A stretch of 64,000 nucleotides of DNA from Verrucomicrobiota bacterium (GTDB lineage Bacteria > Verrucomicrobiota > Verrucomicrobiia > Opitutales > Opitutaceae): the NCBI GenBank assembly GCA_016222805.1, contig JACRQG010000037.1:62001-126000 (forward strand), given 5' to 3'. The position numbers were made by a program, and so were the translations under genes. The first letter of the stretch is position 1. Every line of letters begins with the position of its first letter. Positions 16,309 to 24,364 of the stretch are shown in pieces. The notes beneath the pieces were generated by a model. That model was not told the origin of the DNA and made no database searches. It was given only the letters and a program-made list of their open reading frames with translations.

Positions 16309-17469
16309 ATGTCGTCGCCCCTTGGATTCCTCCGTTCCGGCCCGCCGCCACCCCGGGTGGCGCTCCTCCCGGATGCCGCCTTTTTCACCCGGGCAGTGCC
16401 GGTGGCGGCCGGGGCGACCGCCCTGGAAGCCGCCAGCCAGGTGGAGCTCGCCCTGGAGGCCGCGGCCCCCTTTCCGCTTTCCCAGTTGTACTACGGCTGG
16501 TTCTGGGCCCCCGGCTCCCCCCACGCCCTGGTCTTCGCCGCCTACCGCCGGCGTTTCACCACGGATCAGACTTCCACGTGGCAGGGAGCCGAGGTCGTGT
16601 TGCCCGGGTTCGCCGCTCTGCTGGGACTGACCCCGGAGCCCGCCACCACGGTCGTGCTCGCCTCGCCCGAAAGCATCACGGCCGTCCACTGGGGCCACGG
16701 GCCGGTGCCCACTCACGTGCTCACCCGGGTGCCGGATCCCGAAGCCACCGAGGAGGATCGCGCCCGCCTGCGCGATGAACTGCTTCGGGAGATCGGCGGC
16801 AGCCACCGGGTCATCGAGATCGCAGCGCCGCTCGCGCCGGATCCGGCGCACAACGACCGGGAAATCGTGTTTCGCTCCGGCGAAGTCGTTTCCCGGCTGC
16901 CGGCCGCGGCGCTCGCGGTGGCCGACGTGCGCGACAAGGCAGAGCTCGCCGCATTCCGCAGTGCCCGCCGCCGCGACGTGGTGCTCTGGCGTGTGACCGT
17001 CGGCCTGGCGGCCTCCCTCGTTGTCTTCGGCCTGGGCGAATTCGCCCTCGTCGGCGGGCGCATGTGGCAGCGCGTCCGGGAACGGCAGTTCGTCGCCCAG
17101 AAGCCGCTGGTCGAGAAGATCGAGTCGATTCACTCCCTGACCGCGAAGATCGAGGAGATGGCCACCAAGCGCCTCCGCCCGGTCGAGATGTTGCTGCAGG
17201 TCTCGGAACCGCAGCCGGGAGAAGTGTGGTTCACCGGGGTCCGGGCCGATGTCGGCCGAGGATTGAACACCCTCTACGTCGAGGGGCGGACGAGCAATGC
17301 CGCCCTGATCAACTCGTACGAGTCCACCCTGCGCAAACTCCCCACGATCGAGCGGGTGGAAGCTCCCATCACCGGTCTGCAGGGTGACCAGACGCGGTTC
17401 ACCCTCACCGCCGTCTTCAAGGCCGGCGCCCAACTGCCGGCGGTCGGCGAAACGCCCAAGGCCCCGTGA
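16309..17469 (+). CDS. gspL: Type II secretion inner-membrane protein, GspL-like
   Basis: Probable GspL: a cytoplasmic actin-like part that docks the ATPase GspE, one membrane helix (WRVTVGLAASLVVFGLGEFAL, about residues 225-245), and a periplasmic ferredoxin-like part (LYVEGRTSNAALINSYES, resembling the PilN/GspL fold). 386 residues. Identity is inferred from topology and from its place between gspK and a gspM-like gene, since GspL sequences diverge strongly. ATG 16309 gives a start without the repeat-derived extension; the frame is open upstream to 16234. Its stop overlaps the next start (GTGA). Confidence 0.75.
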   Translation: MSSPLGFLRSGPPPPRVALLPDAAFFTRAVPVAAGATALEAASQVELALEAAAPFPLSQLYYGWFWAPGSPHALVFAAYRRRFTTDQTSTWQGAEVVLPGFAALLGLTPEPATTVVLASPESITAVHWGHGPVPTHVLTRVPDPEATEEDRARLRDELLREIGGSHRVIEIAAPLAPDPAHNDREIVFRSGEVVSRLPAAALAVADVRDKAELAAFRSARRRDVVLWRVTVGLAASLVVFGLGEFALVGGRMWQRVRERQFVAQKPLVEKIESIHSLTAKIEEMATKRLRPVEMLLQVSEPQPGEVWFTGVRADVGRGLNTLYVEGRTSNAALINSYESTLRKLPTIERVEAPITGLQGDQTRFTLTAVFKAGAQLPAVGETPKAP

Positions 17470-18008
17470 CCATGCTGCGCGCCGTCCGTCACGCCTTCCT
17501 CACCCGCGCCCTGCGCGAGAAGTTCCTGCTGCTGGCGTTCATCGGCGTCGGCGCTCTCTGGTGGTTCTCCGCCTTCGCCACCCGCGCCGGGGGCTTCTGG
17601 CGGGAGCAGCGCTCAACGTCGGCCCGCCTCGCCGTCCAGAACCAGTGGATCAAGAACCGCGCCGTCATCGAACAGTCCGCCCGGAAGACGGCGGATCGCC
17701 TCGATCCCGCCCGCACCCTCAACGGCAACCAGCTCGTCACCACCGTCGACCAGCTCGCCAAGGAAGCCGGCCTGCGCAACGGTGTCGGCGGCACCCCCAC
17801 GACCGAAAAGAGCGGTCAGTTCACCGTGCACACGGCGGAATACAACATCAACAATGTGGGCTGGGAACAGTTGCTGAAGTTCTACCGCACGCTCGGAGAA
17901 CGCTCGCCGTACATTTCGATCGAGCGATTCGTCCTCACGTCCGCCGCCAACAACCCCTCGCTGCTCACGCTCCAGCTCAAGGTTGTCTCGGTCGAGATCA
18001 CCCAGTAG
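17466..18008 (+). CDS. gspM: Type II secretion inner-membrane protein, GspM-like
   Basis: Probable GspM, partner of GspL. A short cytoplasmic basic segment is followed by one membrane helix (FLLLAFIGVGALWWFSAFA), a coiled-coil-like stretch (ARLAVQNQWIKNRAVIEQSA) and a periplasmic ferredoxin-like fold (VHTAEYNINNVGWEQLLKF; LLTLQLKVVSVEI). 180 residues. GTG 17466 overlaps the gspL stop by 4 nt; ATG 17472 is an equally good start two codons later. It is the last gsp gene of this block: no gspC, gspN or prepilin peptidase gene follows. Confidence 0.72.
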   Translation: MTMLRAVRHAFLTRALREKFLLLAFIGVGALWWFSAFATRAGGFWREQRSTSARLAVQNQWIKNRAVIEQSARKTADRLDPARTLNGNQLVTTVDQLAKEAGLRNGVGGTPTTEKSGQFTVHTAEYNINNVGWEQLLKFYRTLGERSPYISIERFVLTSAANNPSLLTLQLKVVSVEITQ

Positions 18009-18175
18009 TTTCCCCCCGGCAGGGGACGGACGAGGTGTAACCTTTCCCGCCGGGTTGCGACCCTCCCCGGCGCCCACGCATGACGTCCGACGAATTTGAG
18101 CAAATTGTTACCAATCTCCGTTTGCGCCACCCGGGGGCCGGCGTCTCTTGTCCCCGCTTTTCCTTCTCCTTGCTG

Positions 18176-19342
18176 ATGAAGCTCCCTTCTCCCGCGTCCT
18201 CCTCCGCCCGCGCCGCCCTGCTCGCCACCGTGCTGACGGCGCTGTCGCCCCGGTCCGGCCGCGCCGAGGACGCCGTGCGCTACAAGTTCCAGGACTACCA
18301 GGAGCTGGGCGGGCGGGTGGCGGTCAAGGTCCACGGTGCCTCCGTCGAGAAGGACTTTGGCACCGACAACCATCTCAAGGTCGAGGGCGTGATCGATGCC
18401 ATCGCCGGTGCCACGCCCAACGGCCAACCCGCCCCGGCCGGCTCCGACCAGGTGCCGCTCGCCTCGCTCACGGAGCGTCGCAAGGCCTGGAACGCGACGT
18501 TCGCCCACCAGTTTCCGCGCGTAAACGTCGCGATCGGCGCCGGCAACAGCCGCGAAAGCGATTACGTCTCCACCGGCTGGTCCCTCAACACCCTCACGGA
18601 CTTCAACCAGAAGAACACCACGCTGCTCGCCGGCCTCGCCGGCACCGATGACGACGTCCGCGTCTTTCACCAGACGCCCTGGGAAAAGAAACGCGGGCAC
18701 GACGTCATCGTCGGGGTCACCCAACTGCTCGACCCCCGCACCTCGGTCACCTTCAACCTCACCTGGGGCCGCCAGCGCGGCTACCTCGCCGATCCCTACA
18801 AGCTGGTCCAGAAGGACACCGAGATCTTTCCCGGAATCTCCCTCCCGCTCACCTTCGCCGAGAACCGCCCCGCCGAACGCGAGAAGTGGATTGGCTTCGC
18901 CGCCCTCAACCGTTCCTTCCCGGAGCTGCGGGGCGCGATCGACCTGAGCTACCGGCTGTATCACGACACCTACGACAGCACGGCGCACACAATCGACGCG
19001 GCGTGGTTCCAGCAGTTCGGCGAACGGCTGATCTTCCGCCCCGGCCTGCGCTTTCACGATCAGGGCGCCGCGAGCTTCTACCACTACCGCCTCGATGGGA
19101 CCGCGATTGTGCCGGTGAACGGCCCACCGCGCCCCCAGGGGCCGTTCTATTCCTCCGACTACCGGCTCTCCGCCCTGCAGACCTTCACCTACGGGGCCAA
19201 GCTCATCTGGAACGTCACCGACGCCCTGCAGGTCGATGCCGCGTTCGAGCGCTACGACATGCGCGGCACCGACCGCGTGACGCCGCAAAGCGCCTACTGC
19301 CGCGCCCGGATCCTCACCGTGGGCCTGAAGTTTGCCTGGTAG
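18176..19342 (+). CDS. DUF3570 outer-membrane beta-barrel protein
   Basis: Probable outer-membrane barrel of the DUF3570 family, 388 residues. ATG 18176 gives a signal peptide (SARAALLATVLTALSPRSGRA). An earlier ATG at 18080 is in frame, but the residues between look unrelated. The body is amphipathic beta-strands with aromatic ends (SVTFNLTWGRQRGYL; LSYRLYHDTYDSTAHTID; LIFRPGLRFHDQGAASFY) and ends in a C-terminal aromatic strand (RILTVGLKFAW), as barrel proteins do. Downstream lie apbE, a TlpA gene and a DUF4266 lipoprotein gene, a combination I recall recurring in other genomes. The function is not established. Confidence 0.85.
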   Translation: MKLPSPASSSARAALLATVLTALSPRSGRAEDAVRYKFQDYQELGGRVAVKVHGASVEKDFGTDNHLKVEGVIDAIAGATPNGQPAPAGSDQVPLASLTERRKAWNATFAHQFPRVNVAIGAGNSRESDYVSTGWSLNTLTDFNQKNTTLLAGLAGTDDDVRVFHQTPWEKKRGHDVIVGVTQLLDPRTSVTFNLTWGRQRGYLADPYKLVQKDTEIFPGISLPLTFAENRPAEREKWIGFAALNRSFPELRGAIDLSYRLYHDTYDSTAHTIDAAWFQQFGERLIFRPGLRFHDQGAASFYHYRLDGTAIVPVNGPPRPQGPFYSSDYRLSALQTFTYGAKLIWNVTDALQVDAAFERYDMRGTDRVTPQSAYCRARILTVGLKFAW

Positions 19343-19360
19343 GAAACAGGGGCAGGGATC

Positions 19361-19556
19361 GGTAATTGGTGATCAGTAATCGGTAATCAGTATTCAGTAA
19401 TCAGTGATAAGTGTTCAGCGAGCGAAGTTCAGCACCTCCCCCTCCGCTGCGCGTCTCCATCCAGACTCCTCTTCCCTTGCCGCCTGCTCCCCGTCCACCG
19501 CCCACTGATCACTGACCACTGATTACTGATTACTGAATACTGATCACCGATCACCC
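19361..19556. repeat. AT-rich imperfect inverted repeat of ATCAGTA-like units
   Basis: About 200 nt between the DUF3570 gene and apbE. The left arm (19361-19418) is built of repeated GATCAGTAATC/ATTCAGTAATC units. The right arm (19502-19556) has the complement (GATTACTGATTACTGAATAC). The middle is pyrimidine-rich. Local composition is much more AT-rich than anything else nearby. It could form a long cruciform or RNA hairpin and separate the two genes transcriptionally. Confidence 0.75.
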
Positions 19557-19598
19557 CTCCCGTTTCTCCCCCTCTCCCCGTCTGCTCTTTCCCCCCTC

Positions 19599-20588
19599 TT
19601 GTCCATCGTCTCCCAGTCCAAGCGCCCCCCGCCGCCGGTGCCTTCCGGCCCGGCCTCCGGACTGCCGCTGCGCCGGCTGTCGTTTCCAGCGCTCGGCACC
19701 ACGTGTGAAGTGCAGTACGCGGCTCCGGGCGGCGACGGCCAGGCCAGCGCCTTCGAGCGGGCCGTGGTGGAGTGGGTGTCGGGCTTCGAGGCCCGGTATT
19801 CGCGCTTCCGCCCCGACAGCCTGATCAGCCGCATCAATGCCGCCGCCGGACGCAACTGGATCGAGATCGACGCCGAGATGGAGCTGATGCTGAAGGTCTG
19901 TGACACGCTGCATTTCATGTCGCAGGGCGTGCTCGACCCCACGGCCCTGCCGCTGATCCGGCTCTGGAACTACCGCGCGGAAACCCCGCGGATTCCCTCC
20001 GCCGCTGAAATCAACGCCGCCCGGGCGCTGGTTGGCTGGCCCAAGGTGCAGCGTTCGCCGGGACGGATCTTCCTGCCGCAGGAAGGCATGGCGCTGGATT
20101 TCGGCGGCTGGGGCAAGGAGTACGCGGTCGATTTCACCGCCCAGATCGCCGCGCAGCACGGGATCACCAGCCTCCTGGTCGACTACGGCCACGACCTCCG
20201 GGCCGTCGGCGCCCCGCCGGACCGGCCCGCCTGGCACATCGGGCTCGAGGACCCGCTGAAGCCCGGCACTTCCGCCGGCAGCATGGGAATCCTGAATCGC
20301 GCCGTGGCCTCCTCGGGCGACTACATCCGCCGCTTCGTGATCGAGGGCCGGCGCTACGGCCACATCCTCGACCCGCGCACCGGGGCACCCGTGGCTCACG
20401 GCTGCCTCCAGGCGACCGTCGTCGCGTCCACCTGTCTCCAGGCCGGGGTGCTTTCCACCACGGCGTTCGTGCTCGGCATCCCGAAGGGCGTGGAGTTCAT
20501 CCAGTCGTTTCCCGGCGCCGAGGGCCTGCTCGTGAGTGAGCGCGCCCGCGCCCAAACCCGCGGTTTTCTCCACTATGTGGTGTCCTGA
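19599..20588 (+). CDS. apbE: FAD:protein FMN transferase (ApbE)
   Basis: Attaches FMN from FAD to a Thr or Ser of a target protein outside the cytoplasm. ApbE motifs are clear: MALDFGGWGKEYAVD (family form lDlGgiaKGyavD), SSGDYIRRF, and HILDPRTGAPV. The start is read as TTG 19599; no ATG lies near the conserved beginning, and a signal peptide is not obvious, so the N-terminus is uncertain. 329 residues from this start. No canonical flavinylation motif (D-G-x-T-S/G-A-T) was found in neighbouring proteins, so its target is not apparent here. It is followed 7 nt later by a thioredoxin gene. Confidence 0.9.
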   Translation: MSIVSQSKRPPPPVPSGPASGLPLRRLSFPALGTTCEVQYAAPGGDGQASAFERAVVEWVSGFEARYSRFRPDSLISRINAAAGRNWIEIDAEMELMLKVCDTLHFMSQGVLDPTALPLIRLWNYRAETPRIPSAAEINAARALVGWPKVQRSPGRIFLPQEGMALDFGGWGKEYAVDFTAQIAAQHGITSLLVDYGHDLRAVGAPPDRPAWHIGLEDPLKPGTSAGSMGILNRAVASSGDYIRRFVIEGRRYGHILDPRTGAPVAHGCLQATVVASTCLQAGVLSTTAFVLGIPKGVEFIQSFPGAEGLLVSERARAQTRGFLHYVVS

Positions 20589-20595
20589 TCCCGCC

Positions 20596-21132
20596 ATGTC
20601 GCCCATCTCTCCCGCTCCCGTGCCCGCCCTCCGATCGTTGCTCTTCTTGGTGCTTTCCCTGGCGGCGGTGCCCGGGCTTGCCCGGGCGGAGATCAAGGTC
20701 GGGGATGCGTTTCCCGATCTCACCCCGGCCGCGGCCTCGCCCCTTGCCGGTGCCAAGCTGCCCGCGACCCAGGGCCAGGTCGTCCTCGTCGATTTCTGGG
20801 CCTCCTGGTGCGCCCCCTGCAAGGCCTCGTTCCCGATGATGGCCCGCCTGCACCAGGAGTTCGCCCCCAAGGGTCTCGTCATCGCCGCGGTCGGCATCGA
20901 CGAGAAGGCCCCGGCCGCCGCCGCCTTCGCGAAGAAGCTCGCTCCGCCCTTCCCCACCCTGCACGACGCCACACAGGCGCTGGTCCGGCAGGTCGTCGTG
21001 CCCACCATGCCCACCAGCTATCTTGTGGGACGCGATGGTCGCGTGCGTTTCATCCACCAAGGCTTCCACGGCGACCGCACTGAAACCGAACTCCGCCGCC
21101 AGATCACCGCTCTGCTCGCCGAAAAAACCTGA
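20596..21132 (+). CDS. TlpA-family thiol-disulfide oxidoreductase
   Basis: An exported thioredoxin-fold protein, 178 residues, with signal peptide (LLFLVLSLAAVPGLARA) and an intact active site WCAPC (Cys72 and Cys75). cis-Pro region VPTMPTSYLVGRDGRVRF is as in TlpA/ResA. It probably reduces disulfides or haem-binding cysteines in the periplasm. It starts 7 nt after apbE and ends 4 nt before the DUF4266 gene, so all three are one transcript. Its job is probably tied to whatever the cluster matures, perhaps the Cys-bearing DUF4266 lipoprotein. Confidence 0.9.
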   Translation: MSPISPAPVPALRSLLFLVLSLAAVPGLARAEIKVGDAFPDLTPAAASPLAGAKLPATQGQVVLVDFWASWCAPCKASFPMMARLHQEFAPKGLVIAAVGIDEKAPAAAAFAKKLAPPFPTLHDATQALVRQVVVPTMPTSYLVGRDGRVRFIHQGFHGDRTETELRRQITALLAEKT

Positions 21133-21136
21133 GCCC

Positions 21137-21376
21137 ATGAAAACGACCCGCCGCCTCCTTCTCCTCCTGCTCCCGGCTTCCGGCCTCTTCTTCACCGGCT
21201 GCGCCAGTTCCAACCTCGTCCGGGTGAAGCCCTGGGAGCGTGCCACCCTCACCACCTATGCGATGAAGCCCGACCGGGATCCGCTGCACGCCGCGATGAT
21301 GGAGCACACGTACTTCTCCCGGGAGATTGCGGCGGGTGGACGCGGGGTCGGTGGCAGCGGCTGCGGCTGCAACTGA
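21137..21376 (+). CDS. DUF4266 small lipoprotein
   Basis: A 79-residue lipoprotein of the DUF4266 family. The leader ends in a lipobox (LFFTGCAS), and the short mature part has VKPWERATLTTYAMKPDRDP and a Gly/Cys-rich tail (GGSGCGCN). The clustered Cys and Gly at the end are typical of the family; they could bind a metal or be the substrate of the neighbouring thioredoxin. It starts 4 nt after the tlpA-type gene and is the last member of the DUF3570-ApbE-TlpA-DUF4266 cluster. The function is unknown. Confidence 0.85.
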   Translation: MKTTRRLLLLLLPASGLFFTGCASSNLVRVKPWERATLTTYAMKPDRDPLHAAMMEHTYFSREIAAGGRGVGGSGCGCN

Positions 21377-21418
21377 TCCGGGCGCGCCACCTCCGCCTTC
21401 TTCGTTCCTTTTCCCACC

Positions 21419-22972
21419 ATGCCCACTGCTGCGATCCTCGTTCGGCTCTCCCGCACCCCGCTCCCCGTCCTCCTTCTCCTCACGCTGCTCCAGCGCACGC
21501 CGGCCCTCCGCGGGCTGATCCTGGGAAGCCCGCCCCTGGCCTCGACGGCGGCGGTCCAACTCCTGCGCGCCGCCTTTACTGCGGCCGGGTTGGGAGCGGT
21601 GCACTCGCTCGCCGGCGCCACCACGTTTGTGCAGACGCCGGCCGCCAACCCCGTGCCCGGCACCGTCGGCACCACCTTGACGGTCGGCTTTACCTACACC
21701 GGGACGCCGAGCATTCCGCAGTTCTTCGCGGTGACCGGCCAACTCCCTCCCGGACTCGCCTTCGTCCCTGCCCCCGTCAACGGCACCGTGCGCTCGGCCA
21801 GCCCGGTCATCACCGGCACCCCCACCCAGGCCGGCAACTTCACGGTCCGCGTCCAGGGCTTTGGCATTGCCGGCAACGGCAACCCCGTGCCGATCAACTT
21901 CGCGATCGCCGCCAGCGGAGGAGGCGGCACCGCCACGCGCCCCGTCGTGGCCCAACAACCCGTCAGCCAGGCGGTCACGGTCGGGTCCTCGGTCACCCTC
22001 AGTGCCGGGATCACCGGCACCCCCACGCCCAGCCTCCAGTGGCGGCGCAACGGAATCGACCTGCCTGGCGCCACCTCCGCCACCCTCACCCTCCCTTCCG
22101 CACAGGTCTCCGACGCCGGGGACTACTCTGTCGTCGCCTCCAACTCTGCCGGCTCCACCACCAGCTCCGTCGCCACCCTGATCGTCATCGCCGCGAATCC
22201 CGCGGCCCGGCTCGCCAACCTGAGTGTCCGCACCTCCCTCAGCGCCGGGCAGACGCTGATCGTCGGCGTCGTCGTCAACGACGGCCCGAGGGATGTGCTC
22301 GTGCGCGCCGCCGGCCCGGCGCTCGCCGCCTTCGGTTTGACGTCCGCGATGTCCGACCCGCGGCTGGATCTGTTCGACGGTCAGGGCGCCCTGGTCCTGT
22401 CGAACGACAACTGGCCCGCGTCCCTCGCTCCCACCGCCGCCAGCGTCGGGGCCTTTGCCTTTGCCACCGGCAGCGCCGACGCCGCCTTCGTCCGCACCCT
22501 CGCGTCCGCCCACTCGATCCAGGCTCGGGGATCCGGCGCCGGTGTCGTGCTGGTGGAGGCCTACGACACCGGCGCGCCCACCACCGCGCGCCTCGTCAAC
22601 GTCTCCGCCCGCAATCGCGTCGGCACCGGCGACGATCTGCTGATTGCCGGCTTCAATGTCTCCGGCGCCGGCGAGAAGCCGCTGCTCATCCGCGCCGTCG
22701 GGCCGAAACTCGCGGAGTTCGGGGTGTCCGGTGCCCTCGCCGACCCCGTGCTCGAGATCTTCAATAGCAGCGGCGCCCGCGTCGCCGAAAACGACAACTG
22801 GTCCGCCTCTCTCGCGCCAGTGTTCGCCACCGTCGGGGCCTTCGCCCTCGATTCCTCCAGCCGCGACGCGGCCCTCCTCGCCAACCTCCCGCCCGGCAGC
22901 TACACCGCCCAGGTGCGGGGTGCCAACAACGCCACCGGCGAGGCCCTGATCGAGATCTACGAGTTGAAGTGA
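21419..22972 (+). CDS. Secreted Ig-domain protein with paired C-terminal module
   Basis: 517 residues, exported (hydrophobic stretch TPLPVLLLLTLLQ; the N-terminus is unusual, with a second apolar region to residue 67). Domains: a He_PIG-type putative Ig fold (about 70-165, ending PTQAGNFTVRVQG); an I-set Ig domain (about 175-258, PSLQWRRNGIDLPGAT and DAGDYSVVASNSAGS); then two copies of the shared module (about 260-380 and 389-517), with LIRAVGPKLAEFGVSGALAD, NDNW and ALIEIYE. Probable surface or secreted adhesin; the ligand is unknown. It lies 42 nt after the DUF4266 gene, so it may be read through from that cluster. Confidence 0.8.
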   Translation: MPTAAILVRLSRTPLPVLLLLTLLQRTPALRGLILGSPPLASTAAVQLLRAAFTAAGLGAVHSLAGATTFVQTPAANPVPGTVGTTLTVGFTYTGTPSIPQFFAVTGQLPPGLAFVPAPVNGTVRSASPVITGTPTQAGNFTVRVQGFGIAGNGNPVPINFAIAASGGGGTATRPVVAQQPVSQAVTVGSSVTLSAGITGTPTPSLQWRRNGIDLPGATSATLTLPSAQVSDAGDYSVVASNSAGSTTSSVATLIVIAANPAARLANLSVRTSLSAGQTLIVGVVVNDGPRDVLVRAAGPALAAFGLTSAMSDPRLDLFDGQGALVLSNDNWPASLAPTAASVGAFAFATGSADAAFVRTLASAHSIQARGSGAGVVLVEAYDTGAPTTARLVNVSARNRVGTGDDLLIAGFNVSGAGEKPLLIRAVGPKLAEFGVSGALADPVLEIFNSSGARVAENDNWSASLAPVFATVGAFALDSSSRDAALLANLPPGSYTAQVRGANNATGEALIEIYELK

Positions 22973-23108
22973 CGCCCGGGAGCCCAACCGGGCCGGCGAA
23001 AGCACCGCTCCCTCCTCCAGCCGGGCTGGACGCCGATCTCCACCTCGGATCGGCTCCCCGCCCGCCGCCCGGACTTGCACCGTCCCGGGGCCTGGATTTC
23101 ATGCGGGC

Positions 23109-24242
23109 ATGTGGGTCTCGGGACGTCAGCTTCTGCTCGCTGCTGTGGGGTTTTCCCTGATCGGCTTTGTCATCGGTTCCTGGCTCGTGCCGCCGGCGGC
23201 GATCGGCTGGCACTCCGCCGCGGGGGTGCGCCGCTCCGACGCCACCCCGCGCAGCGCCACCCCGCGGGTCGACCTCCAGCCGGCGGAACAACACACGGTC
23301 GATCTCTTCGCGCAGGCTTCACCGTCGGTGGTCTACATCACCACAATCGCCGTGCAGGCCGGCGACGGCTTCTTCTCCCCCCGCATCGCCGAGGTCCCCG
23401 TCGGCACCGGCTCGGGTTTCGTCTGGGATCAGGAAGGCCACATCATCACGAACTACCACGTGATCCGGGGCGCCACCGGCGCCCGCGTGACCCTCGCTGA
23501 CCGATCCACCTTCGAAGCCGACCTGGTTGGCGTGGCCCCGGAAAAGGACCTCGCCGTCCTGCGCATCAAAGCCCCCACCGAAAAGCTCCGCCCCATCCCG
23601 GTGGGCACTTCCCATGACCTGCGGGTCGGCCAGAGCGCCTACGCGATCGGCAATCCCTTCGGCCTCGACCAGACCCTGACCACCGGAGTCATCAGCGCCC
23701 TCGGCCGCGAAATCGAATCCCTGGCCCGCCTGCCCATACGCGACTGCATCCAGACCGACGCCGCCATCAATCCGGGCAACTCCGGTGGTCCGCTCCTCGA
23801 CTCGGGCGGGCGGCTGATTGGCGTCAACACCCAGATCTACAGCCCCTCCGGCGCCTCCGCCGGGATCGGGTTTGCGATCCCGGTCGACGAGGTGAACTGG
23901 GTCGTGCCGGACTTGATCAAGTTTGGCCGCGTGCAGCGCCCCTCACTGGGCGTCGAACTGCTCGATGGCGCCCGGGCCGGCATCGCCGGCGCCCTCATCT
24001 CCCGCGTCCACGAGGGCTCGGGCGCCGCCGCGGCCGGACTCCGCCCGATTTCCCGCACGCGCCTCGGCGGCATCGACCTCGGCGATGTCATCATCGGCAT
24101 CGAGGGCCAGCCGATCCGCTCCTCCGGCGACGTCCGGCTCGCCCTGGAGCGCCGCCAGCCGGGCGAGACCGTCAAGGTCAAGATTCTGCGCAACCGACGG
24201 GAGGTCGAAGTCGACGTCCGTCTCGGCGCCCCCAGCCGCTGA
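23109..24242 (+). CDS. HtrA/DegP-like serine protease with one PDZ domain
   Basis: A periplasmic quality-control protease, 377 residues, anchored by an N-terminal helix (LLLAAVGFSLIGFVIGSWL). The trypsin-like catalytic triad is visible: His117 (TNYHVI), Asp147 (EKDLAVL) and Ser225 (NPGNSGGPLL). A PDZ domain follows (about 280-370; RPSLGVELLDG, LGDVIIGIEGQPI). One PDZ only, so DegS- or HhoB-like in layout. It lies alone: 136 nt after the Ig protein and 122 nt before the response regulator. Whether it senses envelope stress for an ECF sigma pathway is not shown here. Confidence 0.92.
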   Translation: MWVSGRQLLLAAVGFSLIGFVIGSWLVPPAAIGWHSAAGVRRSDATPRSATPRVDLQPAEQHTVDLFAQASPSVVYITTIAVQAGDGFFSPRIAEVPVGTGSGFVWDQEGHIITNYHVIRGATGARVTLADRSTFEADLVGVAPEKDLAVLRIKAPTEKLRPIPVGTSHDLRVGQSAYAIGNPFGLDQTLTTGVISALGREIESLARLPIRDCIQTDAAINPGNSGGPLLDSGGRLIGVNTQIYSPSGASAGIGFAIPVDEVNWVVPDLIKFGRVQRPSLGVELLDGARAGIAGALISRVHEGSGAAAAGLRPISRTRLGGIDLGDVIIGIEGQPIRSSGDVRLALERRQPGETVKVKILRNRREVEVDVRLGAPSR

Positions 24243-24364
24243 CGTCCCCGGAGAAGTCGAGGCGCGGCCGACGCGGGCGCCTCGCCCGCCCGCCCCCAGG
24301 AACTTGACGCCCCCGGCCGTCCGGCGATCCTCTCGCGCTTGGCCGGCCCCTCCCCGATCGCCCC

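Noticed and set aside
16081-17433. Long minus-strand frame opposite the gspL gene
   Set aside because: Shadow of a high-GC coding region; composition and lack of motifs argue against a gene.
18080-18175. An N-terminal extension of the DUF3570 protein starting MTSDEFEQIVTNL
   Set aside because: It would bury the signal peptide 32 residues inside the protein. ATG 18176 gives a normal exported barrel protein. The extension could be chance.
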